64,000 nucleotides of DNA, taken from positions 3,958,392 to 4,022,391 of the forward strand of contig NZ_KI911783.1 of assembly GCF_000515415.1 (NCBI RefSeq). Direction: 5' to 3'. Shown piece by piece: positions 46,354 through 54,448 of this stretch. Numbering within the stretch: position 1 is the first letter of the stretch; each line of letters starts with the position of its first letter. The stretch comes from Bradyrhizobium sp. WSM1417. Its GTDB lineage: Bacteria > Pseudomonadota > Alphaproteobacteria > Rhizobiales > Xanthobacteraceae. Below the pieces are notes generated by a model. It did not search any database. It saw only the letters and a program-made list of their open reading frames with translations, and was not told the DNA's origin. The translations under genes and the position numbers were made by a program.

Positions 46354-47399
46354 CAGCCGTTGCGACCCAGTCGGTGGTTCGCGCTACCCTTGAAGACGTC
46401 GCGCGCACGGCGGGCGTTTCGCTCGCCACCGTCGACCGCGTCGTCAACCGGCGCGAGGGCGTGCGCACCAAGACCGTGGCGCGGGTCGAGGCCGCGGTGG
46501 CAAAACTCGGCTATCGAGCCGACGTCGCGGCCGCTCGGCTTGCCCGGGGGCAGACGTTCCGCTTTGCCTTCGTGCTGCCGACCGGTAGCAACAGCTTCAT
46601 GACCAACCTGACCGAGCAGGTCCAGCGCACCGCGGACTGGCTCGCCGGCCAACGCGGCTTCATTGATATCCTCCGTGTCGACGTGTTCGATCCGGATGTA
46701 CTCGCCGCCGCGCTGGAAAATCTGTCGCCCGCCTATCAGGGCGTCGCCGTGATCGCGCTCGACCATCCCAGGGTGCGCGCCGCGATCGATGAGCTCACCG
46801 CGCGCGGGGTCGCTGTGGTGACCCTCGTGTCGGACGCGCCGAGCTCGCGCCGGCTGCATTATGTCGGCATCGACAACCCGGCGGCAGGCCGCACCGCTGC
46901 TACGCTGATGGGACGGTTCCTCACTGGTCGCGAGGGGACGGTTGCCGTGATCGCAGGGTCGTTGTCGCTGCGCGATCACACCGAGCGGCAATTCGGTTTC
47001 CACCAGATCCTGTCCAGCGAATATCCGAACCTGCTCGCGCTACCGGTGATCGAGGGCCGCGACCACAGCGAGCGCACGCGGGAGCTCACTGCGGCGCTGC
47101 TCGCGCGCCAGCCCGATCTGCGCGGCATATACTGCTGCGGCGCCGGCAACCGTGGCATCGCCGATGCGCTCGAGGCCTCGGGACGGGCGCGTGAGGTGGT
47201 CTGGATTGCCCACGAGCTGACTCAATACACGCGGCGTTTCCTGGTCCGCGGCACGCTCGATGCCATCATCAACCAGGATCCCGGCCACGAGGCCCGGTCC
47301 GCAGCGCGAGTTCTGCTCGCGCATTGTTCGGGTGAGCCCATCAGCCCCGACCAGGAGCGCATCCGCATCGACATTTTTTTGCGAGACAATCTGCCGTAA
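46350..47399 (+). CDS. LacI-family transcriptional regulator
   Basis: ATG 46350 overlaps the ThuA stop (ATGA), giving 349 residues. The N-terminal helix-turn-helix is LEDVARTAGVSLATVDRVVN with the hinge KLGYRADVAAARLARG. A periplasmic-binding-protein-like sugar domain follows from about residue 65. It is the last gene of the operon and presumably represses it until the sugar, or a metabolite of it, binds. The convergent azoreductase gene ends 23 bases downstream. Confidence 0.93.
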   Translation: MTAVATQSVVRATLEDVARTAGVSLATVDRVVNRREGVRTKTVARVEAAVAKLGYRADVAAARLARGQTFRFAFVLPTGSNSFMTNLTEQVQRTADWLAGQRGFIDILRVDVFDPDVLAAALENLSPAYQGVAVIALDHPRVRAAIDELTARGVAVVTLVSDAPSSRRLHYVGIDNPAAGRTAATLMGRFLTGREGTVAVIAGSLSLRDHTERQFGFHQILSSEYPNLLALPVIEGRDHSERTRELTAALLARQPDLRGIYCCGAGNRGIADALEASGRAREVVWIAHELTQYTRRFLVRGTLDAIINQDPGHEARSAARVLLAHCSGEPISPDQERIRIDIFLRDNLP

Positions 47400-47422
47400 C
47401 TTTGAGGCGCTTGCGGAGATCA

Positions 47423-48049
47423 TCAGAAGCTCGCGGCCATTGCGGTCAGACGTTGGTGGGCTCTTTCGCGGGCCCCCTCGATGGGCTGTTGCGGTCCGGT
47501 GGTTGGCCCGATCGGAACGAAGCGAACATTGCTGATACCGACAAAACGCAAAATTTCGCGCAGGTAAGGCGTTGCCATGTCGATGCGCCCGCGGTTCATT
47601 CCGGTGGCGAAATCGCTGCCACTGGCAAGGATGACGATGGTCGGCCGGTCCTTCAGCAGCGGAACATACCCTACCGAAGGGTCGAACCGAAAGGTGAGCC
47701 CGGGCTGGACGATGATGTCGAAGAATTGCTTGAGCTTATAGGGAATGCTGAAGTTCCACATCGGCGTCGAAATCAGCACCCGATCGGCAAGCGCCAAGCG
47801 CACCGCCATCCGCTCGGCTTCCGCGAAGCTGTCCCGCTGCGCGTCGTTGAAGGCTTGCGCCTTCATCCGCGCATATTTGGCTTCGACAATGGGGCCTGAA
47901 AACTCCGGCAGGCGCTCGCGCCAGAGATCCATGACGTCCACGTCCCAATCGGGCCGAGCTCGGCGAAAGCCGTCGATGAAAACGCGTGCGCCGGCGCTTG
48001 ACCAGGAGTCGTCGCGGGGTGAGCAGGACAGGTGCAGGAGCTTCGCCAC
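47423..48049 (-). CDS. FMN-dependent NADH-azoreductase/NAD(P)H quinone reductase (AzoR-like)
   Basis: GTG 48049 starts this 208-residue flavodoxin-fold protein three bases after the stop of the fusion gene. AzoR landmarks are LLHLSCSPRDDSWSSAG (FMN phosphate loop), ISTPMWNFSIPYKLKQFFD and VILASGSDF. AzoR proteins are cytosolic dimers that reduce azo dyes and quinones with NADH in two-electron steps. At the end of the Mo-hydroxylase operon it would suit the removal of quinoid products. Confidence 0.92.
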   Translation of the reverse strand: MAKLLHLSCSPRDDSWSSAGARVFIDGFRRARPDWDVDVMDLWRERLPEFSGPIVEAKYARMKAQAFNDAQRDSFAEAERMAVRLALADRVLISTPMWNFSIPYKLKQFFDIIVQPGLTFRFDPSVGYVPLLKDRPTIVILASGSDFATGMNRGRIDMATPYLREILRFVGISNVRFVPIGPTTGPQQPIEGARERAHQRLTAMAASF

Positions 48050-48052
48050 CGC

Positions 48053-49627
48053 TCATCCCAGCGCTTTGATGACCGCATTGGCCTTGGTCACGACGGCGAC
48101 ATTCTGCATGGCGAAGTTGATCGAGGCAGCGTGCCAATCGGCATTCATGGTCGAGCAGCAATCCTCGGGAACGATCATGAAATAGCCCTTGTCGGCGCCG
48201 GTCCGCGCCGTGTGTTCGACCGACATGTTGGTCCAGGCGCCGGTGTTGATGATCATGTCGCGACCGGTGGCTTTCAGAATCGTTTCGAGCCTCGTGCCTT
48301 CCCAGGCGCTCATTCGCACTTTCTCGACCACGAAATCGCCGGGTCTCGGTTCGAGACCTGACACCGGTGCCGCGCCCCAGCTTCCGCGCACCATCGCCTT
48401 GCTGTCGACGAGACCCTCGAACAGCGGCGCATTCAGCGTCACGCCGGGCGCGCCGGGCTCGACGACGAACCAGACATGGATGACGGCGACGCCGCGGGCG
48501 CGCGCCGTTTCCGCCAGACGCCGGACGTTTTCGACGACGTGCTGCTGCTTCGCGTGACCTGGTGCGCCGGAATCGGTGAATGCGCCCCCCTCCATGATGA
48601 CGTCGTTCTGGAGGTCCTGGATGATCATGGCACAGCGTCGCGGGTCGAGCTGCATTTCGCCGTCGGCGAGGATGGGGGCAGCGGAAGCAGAACCGGCCGC
48701 TGCAGTGCCGCTGCCTCGCTTGCCGCTCATATAGGGCTCGTGGCGCGGTCCGACCTTGGTGGGAATGGCATAGACCGAGTGCGTCGAAGTCAGGTACAGC
48801 GTGCGGAAATCCGGCCCGCCCCAGGTAAGGTTCGCCACGAGCTCAGGAAGGCGGAGCTTGCCGAGCAGCTCGCTCCGCGGCGAATAGACCCACACCCCGC
48901 CGGGTGCCGTGACCCAGACGTTGCCGTGCTGGTCGCACTTCATGCCGTCGGGCAAGCCGGGCTCGAGCTCGGAGCGGATGCCGCTCGCGAACACACGCGC
49001 GCTCGACAGCGAGCCGTCGCCGTTGACGTCGAATACGCGGATCAGTGCCTGCACGGTGTCGTTGACATAGAGCAGTTTCTCGTCGGGCGAAAAGCACAGC
49101 CCGTTCGGCTGGTCGAACAGATTGCGCTCGACGACGAGCTTCGGTTCGGCGCCGGGCACGACGCGATAGACGCCCTGGAAGCCGAGCTGCCTCGGCCGCT
49201 CGACGCCATAGACCGGCATGCGGCCATACCAGGGATCCGAGAAATAGATCGCGCCGGAGGAGTGCACGCAGACGTCGTTGGGGCTGTTGAGCTCCTGTCC
49301 CCCAAAGTGCGAGGCCAGCACCTCGCGCCGCCCGTCCGGCCGTTCGCGGATCAACGACGATGTCGCGTGCTCGCAAACGATCAAATTGAGCTCGGCGTCA
49401 TAGGTCATGCCGTTGCATTTGTTCGAGGGACGCTTGACCTCGGCGACGCCGCGCCGCGCATCCCAGCGCCGGCGCACGTCGCCCGGCATGTCGGAGAACA
49501 GCAGATAATGATCGACCGGATGCCAGATCGGTCCCTCCGTGAAGTCAAAACCGGTGCCGATCTGCGCGACTGGCGCGTAAGGATCGATCAGGGTCTCGAA
49601 TTCGGAACGCAAGGTGACGTGCGTCAT
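48053..49627 (-). CDS. Fusion of SMP-30/gluconolactonase domain and isochorismatase-like domain with Cys-to-Ser change
   Basis: The protein is 524 residues. Residues 1-300 form an SMP-30 beta-propeller with metal-site residues in DFTEGPIWHPV, NSPNDVCVHS and LPDGMKCDQHGNVWV. A Gly/Ala/Ser linker (about 300-330) leads to an isochorismatase-like domain. That domain keeps the catalytic Asp (MIIQDLQNDVIM) and Lys (FVVEKVRMSAWEG), but the nucleophile position reads GAWTNMSVEHTAR, with Ser469 where relatives have Cys (TNxCVExTAR). SMP-30 enzymes hydrolyse lactones. The second domain may be inactive, or a serine enzyme. It is co-transcribed with MBL-fold and amidohydrolase genes. Confidence 0.88.
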   Translation of the reverse strand: MTHVTLRSEFETLIDPYAPVAQIGTGFDFTEGPIWHPVDHYLLFSDMPGDVRRRWDARRGVAEVKRPSNKCNGMTYDAELNLIVCEHATSSLIRERPDGRREVLASHFGGQELNSPNDVCVHSSGAIYFSDPWYGRMPVYGVERPRQLGFQGVYRVVPGAEPKLVVERNLFDQPNGLCFSPDEKLLYVNDTVQALIRVFDVNGDGSLSSARVFASGIRSELEPGLPDGMKCDQHGNVWVTAPGGVWVYSPRSELLGKLRLPELVANLTWGGPDFRTLYLTSTHSVYAIPTKVGPRHEPYMSGKRGSGTAAAGSASAAPILADGEMQLDPRRCAMIIQDLQNDVIMEGGAFTDSGAPGHAKQQHVVENVRRLAETARARGVAVIHVWFVVEPGAPGVTLNAPLFEGLVDSKAMVRGSWGAAPVSGLEPRPGDFVVEKVRMSAWEGTRLETILKATGRDMIINTGAWTNMSVEHTARTGADKGYFMIVPEDCCSTMNADWHAASINFAMQNVAVVTKANAVIKALG

Positions 49628-49645
49628 CAGTTGATCCTCTGGCGT

Positions 49646-50494
49646 CTAGGCCGGAAACCAGTTGCGCTGGGGCAGGGACTGCACGATCGGTCCAGGGACC
49701 TGGTCGTGCAGCCGGCCGACGACGTTGCCGCCTTCGATCCTGGCGGGACGGTCGTGGACCGGCAGCAGATAGCGCGAATTGCTGAGCAGCTTTTTGATGG
49801 CGGCCTTCTCGGCCCGCTTGGTGGTGCCGTGATTGCCCGTGGTGCGCGGCTCCCAGTCGTGGATCTCGTTGAAGGGCGTCACGATCTGGTCGTTGAAGTC
49901 ATAGATGACGTCGCCACAGATGGTCGCGATGCCGTCGGCGGTTTCGACGATGATGTTCATCGATCCCTCGGTATGCGCATTCGCGGCGTCGCAATAGACA
50001 CCCGGCATCAGCTCGATGGGACCTGTGATCTCGAGGTCGAGAAAGCGCAGCGCACTCTTGGTGTGCAGACGGTCGATCAGATGCTTGATATCCGGCGCCG
50101 GATATTGCGGATGCATCAGGCCGGACACGGAATATTCGAGCTCCCGGCGGTTGAGAACGACGGTCGTGTTCATCGGAAACAGATCGTCCTTGCCGGCGTG
50201 GTCGATATGCAGATGGGTGTGGCAGACGAAACGCACGTCGCCCATCCGCACGCCGTGCCGCGCAAGCTGGTTCTCGATCATGTGCTCGTGATACTGCAAG
50301 CCGCGCATCCCCAGCGTTTCCATGATCTGGTTGGAGCGATAACCCGTATCTACCACGACCGGATATTTCCCGCCGAGGATCAGGAAACCGAGGGTGAGGA
50401 CGCGGCGGGTGCGGCCGCAGTCGTGGCCGAGAACCAGAAAGCTCGATTCCAGCTCGATATCGCCATAGTCCAGGATCTTGATCTCCAGCGGCAT
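49646..50494 (-). CDS. Metallo-beta-lactamase-fold hydrolase (N-acyl homoserine lactonase-like)
   Basis: The ATG at 50494 follows GGGAGGGA, giving 282 residues. The metal motif HxHxDH is intact in VCHTHLHIDHAGKDDLF near residue 110. A further His lies in NAHTEGSMNIIVETADG and an Asp in IATICGDVIYDFND. This matches AiiA/AttM-type lactonases and related lactone or ester hydrolases. With the SMP-30 fusion next to it the operon encodes two potential lactonases. A quorum-quenching role is possible but catabolism fits the context better. Confidence 0.87.
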   Translation of the reverse strand: MPLEIKILDYGDIELESSFLVLGHDCGRTRRVLTLGFLILGGKYPVVVDTGYRSNQIMETLGMRGLQYHEHMIENQLARHGVRMGDVRFVCHTHLHIDHAGKDDLFPMNTTVVLNRRELEYSVSGLMHPQYPAPDIKHLIDRLHTKSALRFLDLEITGPIELMPGVYCDAANAHTEGSMNIIVETADGIATICGDVIYDFNDQIVTPFNEIHDWEPRTTGNHGTTKRAEKAAIKKLLSNSRYLLPVHDRPARIEGGNVVGRLHDQVPGPIVQSLPQRNWFPA

Positions 50495-50536
50495 TCCGTC
50501 CCTCCCTGTGTCCGTTCTCGTTCGTTCCCTCGGCGC

Positions 50537-51421
50537 TCAGAGCCGATAGACGCGCATGGCGGTGGTTCTGAAAATGGCTTCGCGCTGATCATCGCGTAGC
50601 GGAGCCGCGGCGGCACGGAACGCATCGATCAATTCGCGATAGCTGGTCCACAATTTCTCGATCGGAAAATTCGAGCCGAACAAGCAGCGTTCGGCGCCGA
50701 AGATCGCAATCGTATCGGTCAGGACGGATGCGATATGCGCGGGGTCGTTGCGGTGGATGAAGGTTCCGAGCCCCGACAGTTTGGATACGATGTTCGGGCA
50801 TGCGGCGAGACGGGCCATCCCGGCGCGCCACGCGGCGCGGCCCGAGGGTGAGTGGTCCTCCAGCATGCCGGCGTGCTGGAGGATAAAGGTCACCTTGGGG
50901 CAGGCTTCCGCAAGGTGTGCGGCGTCCGGCATCTGCGGCGTGAACACCTGAAGGTCAAAGCTCCAGCCATACTCTGCAAGGCGGGCGATATTGCGCTGGA
51001 TCACGGGATCGGTGCAGAGATCCGACCGCGCGGCAAAGCGATAAAGCGGGTTCTCGTGCCAATGCAGTTGCATGCGGACGCCGCGTACGAGGGCATAGCG
51101 CTTTAGGCGGTCGAGCTGTGGACGCACGTCGTCCACTGAAAAATCGGCGTAAGCCACGATGGCATGCGGCCAGCCGTGCGCCTCGGCGGTCTGCTGCACC
51201 CAAGCCGCCTCGTCCTCGAAGCGGTCATTGGCCCAGTTGGTCTGGACATAGACCGAGCGGGTGACGCCGCTGCCTTCGAGGTCGCGGAGATATTCCTCTA
51301 TCGGGTAGTCGCGCCGGATCGGCTCGTATGGACCGAAGATGCGCGGCTGCATCGGACCCACCAGCCAGGGCAGGTCGGCCTGGCGCCAGATATGATGGTG
51401 CCCATCGACGATGTCGGTCAC
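50537..51421 (-). CDS. Amidohydrolase-2 family TIM-barrel hydrolase
   Basis: GTG 51421 has AAAGGAGAG at the right distance and overlaps the upstream stop by 4 bases, giving 294 residues. IVDGHHHIWRQADLPWL at the N-terminus carries the barrel His motif. VYVQTNWANDRFEDEAAWVQ and FILQHAGM follow. Close relatives include lactonases such as L-fucono-1,5-lactonase and 2-pyrone-4,6-dicarboxylate hydrolase. It is a third hydrolase in a row with two lactonase-type genes. Confidence 0.87.
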   Translation of the reverse strand: MTDIVDGHHHIWRQADLPWLVGPMQPRIFGPYEPIRRDYPIEEYLRDLEGSGVTRSVYVQTNWANDRFEDEAAWVQQTAEAHGWPHAIVAYADFSVDDVRPQLDRLKRYALVRGVRMQLHWHENPLYRFAARSDLCTDPVIQRNIARLAEYGWSFDLQVFTPQMPDAAHLAEACPKVTFILQHAGMLEDHSPSGRAAWRAGMARLAACPNIVSKLSGLGTFIHRNDPAHIASVLTDTIAIFGAERCLFGSNFPIEKLWTSYRELIDAFRAAAAPLRDDQREAIFRTTAMRVYRL

Positions 51422-52539
51422 GCAACTCTCCTTTGTCCCAGCGCCAGCACGTGCGCGACGATCGACGCGCTCGATCCTCCATCGACGAGGTCGTCGACGA
51501 AGCGTTCGATGGCGACCAGCGCTTCGGTCTGCGGGCGAAAGCCGGCACCAGCCGCGAGCGGCGTCAGCCAGCTCACGCGCCACGCACGGCGCGATAGTTT
51601 CGCGACCGCATCGCGCAACGCATCGGGTTCGCCCCGCTCCAGGCCGTCGGAAACGATGATCACGGCAGCGCCCCGCGCGTATCCGCCGAAGCGGGGCACC
51701 GCGAGAAAGGCCTGAAGCGCGTCTCCGATTCGGGTGCCGCCGTCCCAGTCGCTGACCGCATGGGCCGCGGCCCTGAGCGCCTGCTCTCGGCGCTTGAGAC
51801 GTAACGGGCGGGTGATGCGGGTCAGCCGCGTGCCGAAGGTGAAGACCTCGACGTTAGGTGCCGCCTGCACCAGCGTGTGCGCGAACTGCATATTCTCTTC
51901 GGTGCGGGTCTTCATCGAGCCGGAGACGTCGATGAGAAGCAGTACCTTGCGTGGACGCTGCCGCCGCTTCAAACGTCCCAGCCGGAGGATTTCGCCGTCG
52001 CTGCGAACGGAGTCGCGTAAGGTGCGGCGCAAATCTGCGTAGGGCCCGCTGCGTGCCCGCATGCGGCGATGGCCGCGCCGCTTCGGCAGGCGCCTGGGCG
52101 CCTCGCGGGACAGCCGGCGCAGCGCATCGGTGGTCGAGGCCTGTGCAAAGCGGCGCTCGACCAGGGCTTCGGCGCGCGCAGCTGCGAGACCGGACTCATT
52201 GGCGTCGTTCGACAACAGCGGCTCGTCGTTTCCACGGGCCTCCTCTTGCAGCCGAACCGTCTCGTCGTCCTCACCGTCATCGACGCGCTCGATTGCCTCG
52301 TTGCCTCGAAAGTGCAGATCGAACAGCCGGTCGAACGTTGCACGACGCTCCGGTGGAGGGGCCAGTGTTGCGAGGGCTGCCTGCCGAATGTCCTCCAGGC
52401 TGCGGGGACCGAGCAGCTGGATCGCGGCCAGGAACGAGGTCGTCTGTTCCGGTGCGACGGCAAACCTGTTCGTACGCAACAGCCCCACGAACGAGATGAA
52501 GACGCGCGCAGCGCGCGGCAGTTCGGGTTCGGCGCTCAT
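51418..52539 (-). CDS. VWA-domain protein, CoxE-like (Mo-enzyme maturation)
   Basis: ATG 52539 overlaps the MoxR stop by 4 bases, giving 373 residues. The N-terminal half is a charged helical region. The C-terminal von Willebrand A domain has the MIDAS motif LLLIDVSGSMKTRTEEN and VIIVSDGLERGEPDALR. CoxE and its MoxR partner CoxD act together in maturation of molybdenum hydroxylases. The large, small and medium subunit genes lie directly upstream, so this is the expected neighbour. Confidence 0.88.
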   Translation of the reverse strand: MSAEPELPRAARVFISFVGLLRTNRFAVAPEQTTSFLAAIQLLGPRSLEDIRQAALATLAPPPERRATFDRLFDLHFRGNEAIERVDDGEDDETVRLQEEARGNDEPLLSNDANESGLAAARAEALVERRFAQASTTDALRRLSREAPRRLPKRRGHRRMRARSGPYADLRRTLRDSVRSDGEILRLGRLKRRQRPRKVLLLIDVSGSMKTRTEENMQFAHTLVQAAPNVEVFTFGTRLTRITRPLRLKRREQALRAAAHAVSDWDGGTRIGDALQAFLAVPRFGGYARGAAVIIVSDGLERGEPDALRDAVAKLSRRAWRVSWLTPLAAGAGFRPQTEALVAIERFVDDLVDGGSSASIVAHVLALGQRRVA

Positions 52540-53417
52540 GCAGAGGCCTCCGCCAGCAGGGCATCGAGGCGCGGCGAGATAAAGTGCAGATCCTCCTCGT
52601 CTTTCAGGGCTACGCCGATCGAGCGCCTGAAGGCATCGGGCCACCGCGCACCGCCCTTGTGCAGCAACGTGGCGGCCTCAGCCCAGTCGACCGCCTCGGC
52701 GATCCCGGGCGCCTTGCTGAGCGGCTCGCGTCGCAGTCTCTCGACGGCGGCGACGACGGCCCGCGCGGTCCCCTCGGCGACGCTGGAGGCCCGCATCATC
52801 ACGATGCGCGCTTCGCGCTCGGCCGAGGGATAGTCGATCCAATGATAGACGCACCGTCTCCGCAACGCTTCATGAAGATCCCGCGTGCGGTTCGAGGTGA
52901 GGACGACGACTGGGCGCTCCGAGGCGCGCACGGTGCCGCGTTCCGGGATCGAGATCTGGAAGTCGGACAGGAATTCGAGCAGGAAGGCTTCGAACTCTTG
53001 GTCGGCGCGATCGATTTCGTCGATCAGCAGCACGGTCGAGTCAGGCGCGCGCAGCGTCGCCAGCATCGGTCGCTCGATCAAAAACGTTTCGCCGTAGATG
53101 TCGATGCTCTCATCGCCGGCCCGGCGGATGGCGAGCATCTGGCGCGGATAGTTCCATTCGTAGAGTGCGGCGGACGCGTCGATGCCTTCGTAGCATTGTA
53201 GGCGGATCAGGCGGCGGCCGAGGACAGCGGCAATGGCTTTGGCGGCCTCGGTCTTCCCGACGCCCGGCGCACCCTCGAGCAGCAATGGCTTGCCGAGTGC
53301 CAGCCCGAGATAGGCTGCGGTCGCCAGCCCCTCGTCGGCGAGGTAATAGGCCGCCCGAAGCGCCTTCTCCAGTGCCTCGGGACTGTCGATGCCGACGATG
53401 TTGCTGCGGACGGCCAT
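52536..53417 (-). CDS. MoxR-family AAA ATPase, CoxD-like
   Basis: ATG 53417 (MAVRSNIVGIDSPEALEKAL) gives 293 residues. The open frame continues farther upstream, but that part is antisense-like. Walker A LLEGAPGVGKTEAAKAIA, Walker B VLLIDEIDRADQEFEAFLLE and sensor region VVVLTSNRTRDLHEALRRRC are intact. MoxR ATPases remodel protein partners. Paired with the VWA protein it should help insert or sulfurate the active-site cofactor of the Mo hydroxylase. Confidence 0.9.
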   Translation of the reverse strand: MAVRSNIVGIDSPEALEKALRAAYYLADEGLATAAYLGLALGKPLLLEGAPGVGKTEAAKAIAAVLGRRLIRLQCYEGIDASAALYEWNYPRQMLAIRRAGDESIDIYGETFLIERPMLATLRAPDSTVLLIDEIDRADQEFEAFLLEFLSDFQISIPERGTVRASERPVVVLTSNRTRDLHEALRRRCVYHWIDYPSAEREARIVMMRASSVAEGTARAVVAAVERLRREPLSKAPGIAEAVDWAEAATLLHKGGARWPDAFRRSIGVALKDEEDLHFISPRLDALLAEASA

Positions 53418-53424
53418 CGAGACC

Positions 53425-54447
53425 TCAGCGCCGCGCCTGAGGGCGCGCGCCGCCCTCGGCCTTGATCGCGCGCAGCACCTTCTCCGGCGTAATCGGCAGA
53501 TCGTCGATGCGGACGCCGACGGCGTTGAAGATGGCATTCGCAACCGCCGGCAATACCGGATTCGCGCACATTTCCCCGGGGCCCTTGGCGCCGAAGGGGC
53601 CATCGGGCGCGGGACGTTCCAACACGGCGATGTCGTGGGGGCAGATGTCGCCAGGACCGGGCATGACATATTCGACGAAGTCGCGAGGGCCGTGGACAGG
53701 GTCGGGATAATAGGGTTCAGGCGTCTCGTAGAGCGCGTGACTGACGCCCATCCAGGCGCCGCCGACGAGCTGTTGCTCGACCAGGCGCGGGTTGAGCGCA
53801 CGGCCGAGCTCATAGGCAGAGTCCATGCGGATCATCGTGACCTCGCCGGTCTCGTCGTCGACCTCGACCTCGGCGACGAGACAGGCATGGGCATAGCAGG
53901 TCGCCGGCGACATCTCGCCGGTTTCCGGATCGACGTTTGAGAGCGGCACCAGGAAGATGCCACGGCCCGAGATGGTCTTGCCCTGTTTGAACTGCGCCGC
54001 GATGGCGACGTCCTTGGTGGAGATCGAGCGGTGCGGCGCACCCTTGACGTGGATGTTGCCCCGTCCGTCGGTTTCGAGATCGGCCGCATTGACCTCGAGT
54101 TCCTCGGCGGCGGCCTCCATCATCACGCCGCGCGCCTCGCGCGCCGCCGCCATCACGGCATTGCCGACGCGATGGGTGCCGCGCGAAGCGAACGAGCCCA
54201 TGCAATGCGGGCCGGTGTCGGAATCGGCCGTGTCGACATAAACATCCTCGACCGGTACGCCGAGCGTCTCAGCGCAGATCTGCCGCGTCACCGACTTCAT
54301 GCCCTGGCCAAGGTCAATCGAGGATAGCGCCACGGTGAACTTTCCGCTTGGGTTGGAATGGACCAGGGCCTGACTGGGATCGCCGCCGAGATTCATACCG
54401 ATGGGATAGTTGACCGACGCGATGCCGCGTCCGCGATGTCGAGTCAT
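53425..54447 (-). CDS. Molybdenum hydroxylase large subunit, C-terminal part (separate gene)
   Basis: ATG 54447 follows AGGAGG (54455-54460) with 7 bases spacing, giving 340 residues. The sequence begins HRGRGIASVNYPIGMNLGG, where xanthine-dehydrogenase-family proteins are normally mid-chain. It contains SSIDLGQGMKSVTRQICAE, HCMGSFASRGTHRVGNAV and, near the end, FGAKGPGEMCANPVLPAVAN with the catalytic glutamate of the family (KGxGE). It must assemble with the gene product upstream, which carries the other half of the Mo-cofactor site. The strong ribosome binding site argues for a real split gene. Confidence 0.88.
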   Translation of the reverse strand: MTRHRGRGIASVNYPIGMNLGGDPSQALVHSNPSGKFTVALSSIDLGQGMKSVTRQICAETLGVPVEDVYVDTADSDTGPHCMGSFASRGTHRVGNAVMAAAREARGVMMEAAAEELEVNAADLETDGRGNIHVKGAPHRSISTKDVAIAAQFKQGKTISGRGIFLVPLSNVDPETGEMSPATCYAHACLVAEVEVDDETGEVTMIRMDSAYELGRALNPRLVEQQLVGGAWMGVSHALYETPEPYYPDPVHGPRDFVEYVMPGPGDICPHDIAVLERPAPDGPFGAKGPGEMCANPVLPAVANAIFNAVGVRIDDLPITPEKVLRAIKAEGGARPQARR

Positions 54448-54448
54448 C

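Noticed and set aside
48476..50599. A 707-codon open frame on the plus strand
   Set aside because: It is antisense to well-supported fusion and MBL genes and its sequence is typical of a GC-rich shadow frame.
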